64,000 bases of DNA from Bryobacteraceae bacterium. Its GTDB lineage: Bacteria > Acidobacteriota > Terriglobia > Bryobacterales > Bryobacteraceae. The stretch lies in assembly GCA_026129905.1 (NCBI GenBank), contig JAHCHE010000036.1, forward strand, positions 1-64,000, written 5' to 3'. A program made the position numbers and the translations under genes. This document shows positions 60,682 through 64,000 of this stretch, in pieces. The notes under the pieces are model-generated. The model was not told the DNA's origin and did not search any database. It saw nothing but the letters and a program-made list of their open reading frames with translations. Every line of letters starts with the position of its first letter. Position 1 is the first letter of the stretch.

Positions 60682-62205
60682 ATGCGCGATCGTTCTTTGT
60701 TCCTGCTGCTGGCTGCCGCGGTCGCCGCCGGATGGCAGGCGGATGCCGCCGTAACCCTCCCGCGGCTGATTTCCGACCACATGATGCTTCAGCGCGATGT
60801 TCCCGTTCGCATCTGGGGCAAGGCCAATCCCGGCGAATCCGTTACGGTTCGCTTCCAGGGACAGGCCGTCGCGGCGAAGGCCGGCGAAGACGGCGCCTGG
60901 GAGGTTTTCCTCGCGCCAATGAAGGCTGGGAACCCGGCCGACATGCGGGTGGAAGCGGAGAACAGCATCGTTGTCCGCGACGTGTTGGTCGGCGAGGTCT
61001 GGATCGCGTCGGGACAATCGAACATGGTGTGGCCGGTCCAGCGTTCCAACAACGCCGAGCAGGAAGCGGCGTCCGCCAACTTCCCGCAGATCCGCCTCTT
61101 CAAGGTAGTCCTGAAGACGGCGGACCAACCGCGGGACGACGTCGAAGGCGAGTGGCAGGTCTGTTCTCCCGAATCGGTGAAAAGCTTCTCCGGCGTGGGG
61201 TACTTCTTCGCCCGGCATCTCCACGAGAAACTGCGAGCGCCGGTCGGGGTCATCCAGTCCGCCTGGGGCGGCACGCCGGCGGAAGCCTGGACCAGCATGG
61301 AAGCGCTCCGCGCGGAACCGGCGCTGGCTTTCTACCTCGACAACTGGGACCGCGTCCTGTGCGACTATCCCGGCGAGAAAGCGCGCTTCGACCGGGCATT
61401 GCGCGAGTGGGAAGCGGCCAACAGCTCGAGCGGGAATCCCAGCCCCAAGCCGTCCCCGCCGCGCGGGCCCGGCCATCCGCACGCCCCCGCCTCACTCTAC
61501 AACGCGATGATCGCGCCGCTGGTCCCGTACGCTATACGCGGGGCTATCTGGTACCAGGGCGAGAGCAACGCCGCCATCACGCAGGCCTCCCGCTACCACA
61601 AGATCTTCTCCGCGATGATCGAGGACTGGCGCGCTCGCTGGGGACAGGGCGGCTTCCCCTTCCTTTTCGTCCAACTGGCGAACTATGCCCGTACCGGAAA
61701 CCAGAGCGGCTGGCCGGAACTCCGCGAGTCGCAGCTCAAAACCCTACAGTTGCGAAACACCGGCATGGCCGTGATCACCGATGTCGGCGATCCGCAGGAC
61801 ATTCACCCGACGAACAAGCAGGACGTCGGTCTTCGCCTGGCCCTGGCGGCGCGCGCGATCGCCTACGGCGAGCGGCTTGTCTACTCGGGACCCGTCTACC
61901 GCCAGTTTGCGAAGGAGCCGGGCAAGATCCGCCTCTGGTTCGATCACGCGGACGGCGGACTCAAAGCCCGGGGCGGCGGGGATCTGAAAGGCTTCACCAT
62001 CGCCGGCCGTGACCGCGAGTTCGCCCCCGCGAAGGCGCAAATCGACGGCGCGACCATCGTCGTCTCAAGCCCCCAGGTGACCGGCCCCGAAGCGGTGCGT
62101 TATGCCTGGGCCGACGATCCCGAGAACAACCTCGTGAACGCCGAGGGCCTCCCCGCCTCGCCCTTCCGCACCGATCGCTGGTTCAACGGCCGGATGCCAA
62201 AGTAG
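60682..62205 (+). CDS. Sialate O-acetylesterase-like SGNH hydrolase
   Basis: Exported carbohydrate esterase of 507 residues. A signal peptide (LFLLLAAAVAAGWQADA) precedes an N-terminal beta segment with LISDHMMLQRDVPVRIWG, typical of the family. The nucleophile is Ser113 in SGQSNM, WYQGESN supplies the oxyanion region, and the Asp-x-His pair is at DIH 373-375. It removes O-acetyl groups from sialic acids or other glycans. It follows the unknown exported gene by 32 bases and has its own palindrome and possible promoter. Confidence 0.88.
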   Translation: MRDRSLFLLLAAAVAAGWQADAAVTLPRLISDHMMLQRDVPVRIWGKANPGESVTVRFQGQAVAAKAGEDGAWEVFLAPMKAGNPADMRVEAENSIVVRDVLVGEVWIASGQSNMVWPVQRSNNAEQEAASANFPQIRLFKVVLKTADQPRDDVEGEWQVCSPESVKSFSGVGYFFARHLHEKLRAPVGVIQSAWGGTPAEAWTSMEALRAEPALAFYLDNWDRVLCDYPGEKARFDRALREWEAANSSSGNPSPKPSPPRGPGHPHAPASLYNAMIAPLVPYAIRGAIWYQGESNAAITQASRYHKIFSAMIEDWRARWGQGGFPFLFVQLANYARTGNQSGWPELRESQLKTLQLRNTGMAVITDVGDPQDIHPTNKQDVGLRLALAARAIAYGERLVYSGPVYRQFAKEPGKIRLWFDHADGGLKARGGGDLKGFTIAGRDREFAPAKAQIDGATIVVSSPQVTGPEAVRYAWADDPENNLVNAEGLPASPFRTDRWFNGRMPK

Positions 62206-62235
62206 CGCTCCGCCGCGTACTGCCGGGTTGGCGCC

Positions 62236-62500
62236 TCAGGCCCACAGATCCGTTACGATCTTGCCTTTCACCAGCTCGCGGTGCTGGTTGAGGTGATTGA
62301 GGATCTCCATCTCCGGGTCGATGCCGAGCGTGTAGTACGAGCCGAGCCCTAAGGGGCATGACGCGACCAGACCAGGATTACCCGCCAGATGGCGGCCAGG
62401 GAGGAAGAATGCGCTGAAATGGGAGCGGACTGGCCCCGTCCATATTCCGGTAACCGAACCTATCCGGAGTTGAGCCCACTTCGCGTCAACTTGGGCGAAC
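62236..62500 (-). pseudogene. Unrecognised C-terminal gene fragment
   Basis: An open frame on the minus strand reads to a stop at 62236-62238. The last ~37 codons (LGLGSYYTLGIDPEMEIL ... LVKGKIVTDLWA) have the strong GC-third-position bias of real genes here. Upstream the frame stays open but runs into the neighbouring TIGR03437 remnant with no start, so this looks like the 3' remnant of a deleted gene. I do not recognise the family. Confidence 0.35.
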
Positions 62501-62504
62501 GTGG

Positions 62505-63266
62505 CTATTTGCTGCCAAGTCCCTCGGGGATCCGCAGCTTGACTTGAACGACGCCGGCAATGAGTCCCGGCGCTTGGCCGGCGAAGCGGACAGGCGCGTA
62601 GTTTGGCCCCGAGGGCGAGCCTATGGTCGGGCCGACTCCGAGGACCGGCGCGGGAAAGGGGGGCTCCATCGGACCCGGCGATCCATCCTCTATTTTGCGG
62701 TCGTAGAGGCCGGCTCCAGTCAGATAAACCGCCACCACAGAGCCCGTCGGGGCTGGGTTCGTGCTCGAATTAACCGAGCCATCCTGGTTCAGCGCCGCAA
62801 CATGATAAAATCCGTCCGTCGAGATTGTGAACAGGCTGGGAACCGCTCGCGAGACGGGCAAACGGTACGGACCGCTGACCTCCGATCCGAACCTGATGAA
62901 GAGCTGCGTGAAGTCGCTCTAATGGTCGATGCCTCGCTCGAGTTTGTCGCTACGTAAAGGGCGCCCGCTTGATCGATGGCTAACCCGCCGGACTTCCCCG
63001 TCAAACAAGCGATCCACGTCACTGCTCTTCCTTCGCCTTCCAACCGGCCGACGAACACGGCTACCACCGGATGGCTAGAGGTGTAGGAGGGCGCAGAGTC
63101 GCAGGCAGATGTCGAATCAAAAGTGAAGTACTGATCTCCGGCGCTGTCCACGACACTGTAACGCGCGGCAGGTCCCGGGAGGTAGGTGGAATACGCCAGT
63201 TTTGGCGGGTCGGCCGGAGTGAACGCGGCCGCGGAGGCTATGAGGGCCAATATTCCGGGAGTTCAT
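62505..63266 (-). pseudogene. Degraded beta-propeller (SBBP) / TIGR03437 surface protein
   Basis: Remnant of an exported Acidobacteria-type protein. An ATG at 63266 (MNSRNI) leads into the signal-like ALIASAAAF only after a frame change. One propeller-like unit (KLAYSTYLPG ... GGLAIDQAGALYVAT) follows. A second frame change near 62860-62930 joins a TIGR03437-type C-terminus (VSGPYRLPVSRAVPSLFTI, VVAVYLTGAGLYD, GVVQVKLRIPEGL). Full-length relatives carry many more propeller repeats, so internal sequence is also missing. At least two frameshifts plus a deletion mean it cannot be functional. Confidence 0.65.
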
Positions 63267-63426
63267 TGTCCGAATCAATCATAGCGCTCGCCGTTGGCGC
63301 CAACAAGCAGCCCACCGGAATGTGGTCAAGACGAGGCAGTGTTTGCGAACGGCTCTCGCCTGGCCGCCCATCCGGATTCCTCTTGTCCGCGCCTGGTCCG
63401 CGGCGCCGTCTGGTCGGCCCCCTCTG

Positions 63427-63434
63427 ATATAGTG
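63427..63434 (+). promoter_or_regulatory. Candidate extended -10 for the terminal enolase-family gene
   Basis: TGATATAGT occupies 63426-63434: TG (63426-63427), one base, then the -10 TATAGT (63429-63434), six bases before the ATG at 63441. No -35 or ribosome site is obvious, so a leaderless transcript is likely. Confidence 0.45.
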
Positions 63435-63440
63435 CGGTGA

Positions 63441-64000
63441 TGCCGTTCGACCCGCGACGCCGTGATTTCCTGTCCGCTGCCGCCGGGGTAGCCGCCGTCC
63501 CGTCAATTGCCGCTCAGGCTGTCGCTCCGGCCAAATCGCTCAACCTCAAGATCACCGATCTGAAGACCGTCATCGTGAACGCCGGCAGCGTCAATTGGGT
63601 TTTCTGCAAGGTCTACACAAATCAGGGTCTCGTCGGGCTGGGCGAAGGCTCGATGACCAGCAAGGAGGCCACGGTCGCCGAGGCCATCCGCGAACACCAC
63701 CGGTTCCTGGTTGGCAAGGATCCCACCGACATCGAGCTTCTGTGGCAGGGAATGTACCGCTACCCGCGCTGGCGCGGCGGCCCCGTGCTGAACAGCGCCA
63801 TCAGCGCGGTGGAGATCGCGCTGTGGGACATCCTGGGCCAGGCACTCGGCGTGCCCATCTACAAGCTCCTTGGCGGCGCCGCCCGCCGCCGCATCCGGCT
63901 GTACAAGGACGTCGCCTCCACGCCCGAGGCTTTTCTCAAAGCGAAGGAAGAAGGCTACGGCGCGGCCAAGTCCGGCTTCATCCGCGTGGACAACGATCTG
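63441..64000 (+). CDS. Tat-exported enolase-superfamily protein (galactonate dehydratase-like), 5' part only
   Basis: The reading frame runs off the right edge; 186 codons are visible. A Tat-type leader (RRRDFLSAAAGVAAVPSIAAQ) is followed by the enolase N-terminal capping domain: LKITDLKTVIVN, GLVGLGEGSMTSKE, then the LLWQGMYRYPRWRGGPVLNSAISAVE and ALWDILGQALGVPIYKLLGG segments. The barrel active-site residues lie beyond the window, so the reaction (aldonate dehydration or racemisation) is inferred only from the family. It resembles the other Tat-exported enolase protein at 27.9-29.2 kb. Confidence 0.85.

Overview
The window is about 64 kb of GC-rich, gene-dense bacterial chromosome that looks like an acidobacterium of the Bryobacterales/Solibacter type (inferred from gene content; no rRNA is present). 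The pointers are an Oar-like TonB-dependent receptor with an N-terminal carboxypeptidase-regulatory domain, an ECF sigma factor of the TIGR02999 type coupled to a PknB/TolB-propeller kinase, a TIGR03437-type C-terminal domain remnant, Tat-exported Gfo/Idh oxidoreductases and enolase-superfamily enzymes, and a PVC-type haem-binding lipoprotein. No tRNA, rRNA, CRISPR array or intact insertion sequence was recognised.

Layout. 0-4.3 kb: ECF sigma/kinase pair and a small exported metzincin-like protein. 4.6-10.2 kb: arylsulfatase facing a ManD / Gfo-Idh / TIM-barrel sugar-acid operon. 10.4-18.8 kb: complete seven-gene Mrp (Mnh) cation/proton antiporter operon, then an FHA-GAF-PP2C phosphatase and a ZIP transporter. 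18.8-25.8 kb: a second TIM-barrel isomerase, a VapBC locus whose toxin is frameshifted, an SDR/MFS pair, and a MazG / GNAT / N-acylamino-acid-racemase-like run plus a RimI-like gene. 25.8-29.2 kb: Gfo/Idh, family 2 glycosyltransferase (apparently starting at ATC) and a Tat-exported enolase-family dehydratase. 29.2-31.0 kb: a decayed two-helix membrane protein and an island of repeats. 31.0-35.8 kb: sugar-type MFS, a sulfatase-fold protein lacking the formylglycine cysteine, and a DUF5696-like putative glycosidase. 35.8-42.9 kb: TetR-controlled tripartite exporter resembling E. coli CecR-YbhGFSR with its own outer-membrane factor and two separate ATPases. 43-49.6 kb: TonB receptor and haem/propeller lipoprotein. 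49.6-62.2 kb: housekeeping (rsmI, wecB-like epimerase, 2-hydroxyacid dehydrogenases, dxr-rseP, NCS2 permease) with a lone ClpB-D2-like AAA protein and a sialate O-acetylesterase. 62.2-63.4 kb: decayed genes. 63.44 kb to the right edge: the start of another enolase-family gene.

How it fits together. Sulfatase, esterase, DUF5696 protein, TonB receptor, sugar-type MFS and repeated enolase / Gfo-Idh / TIM-barrel enzymes make a dispersed toolkit for de-decorating complex glycans and oxidising or dehydrating the resulting sugars and sugar acids. Mrp supplies ion homeostasis, and the exporter, MFS and kinase/phosphatase proteins supply efflux and signalling.

Most interesting unexplained structure: (i) two ~125-bp direct repeats bracketing a ~670-bp non-coding island with a clustered TTCGACAC motif and palindromes at 29.98-30.9 kb; (ii) a dxr leader whose inverted-repeat arms can pair in mutually exclusive ways; (iii) -10-like hexamers lying a few bases before several start codons, suggesting leaderless mRNAs; (iv) an apparent ATC start codon. 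No complete new defence or mobile system is evident.
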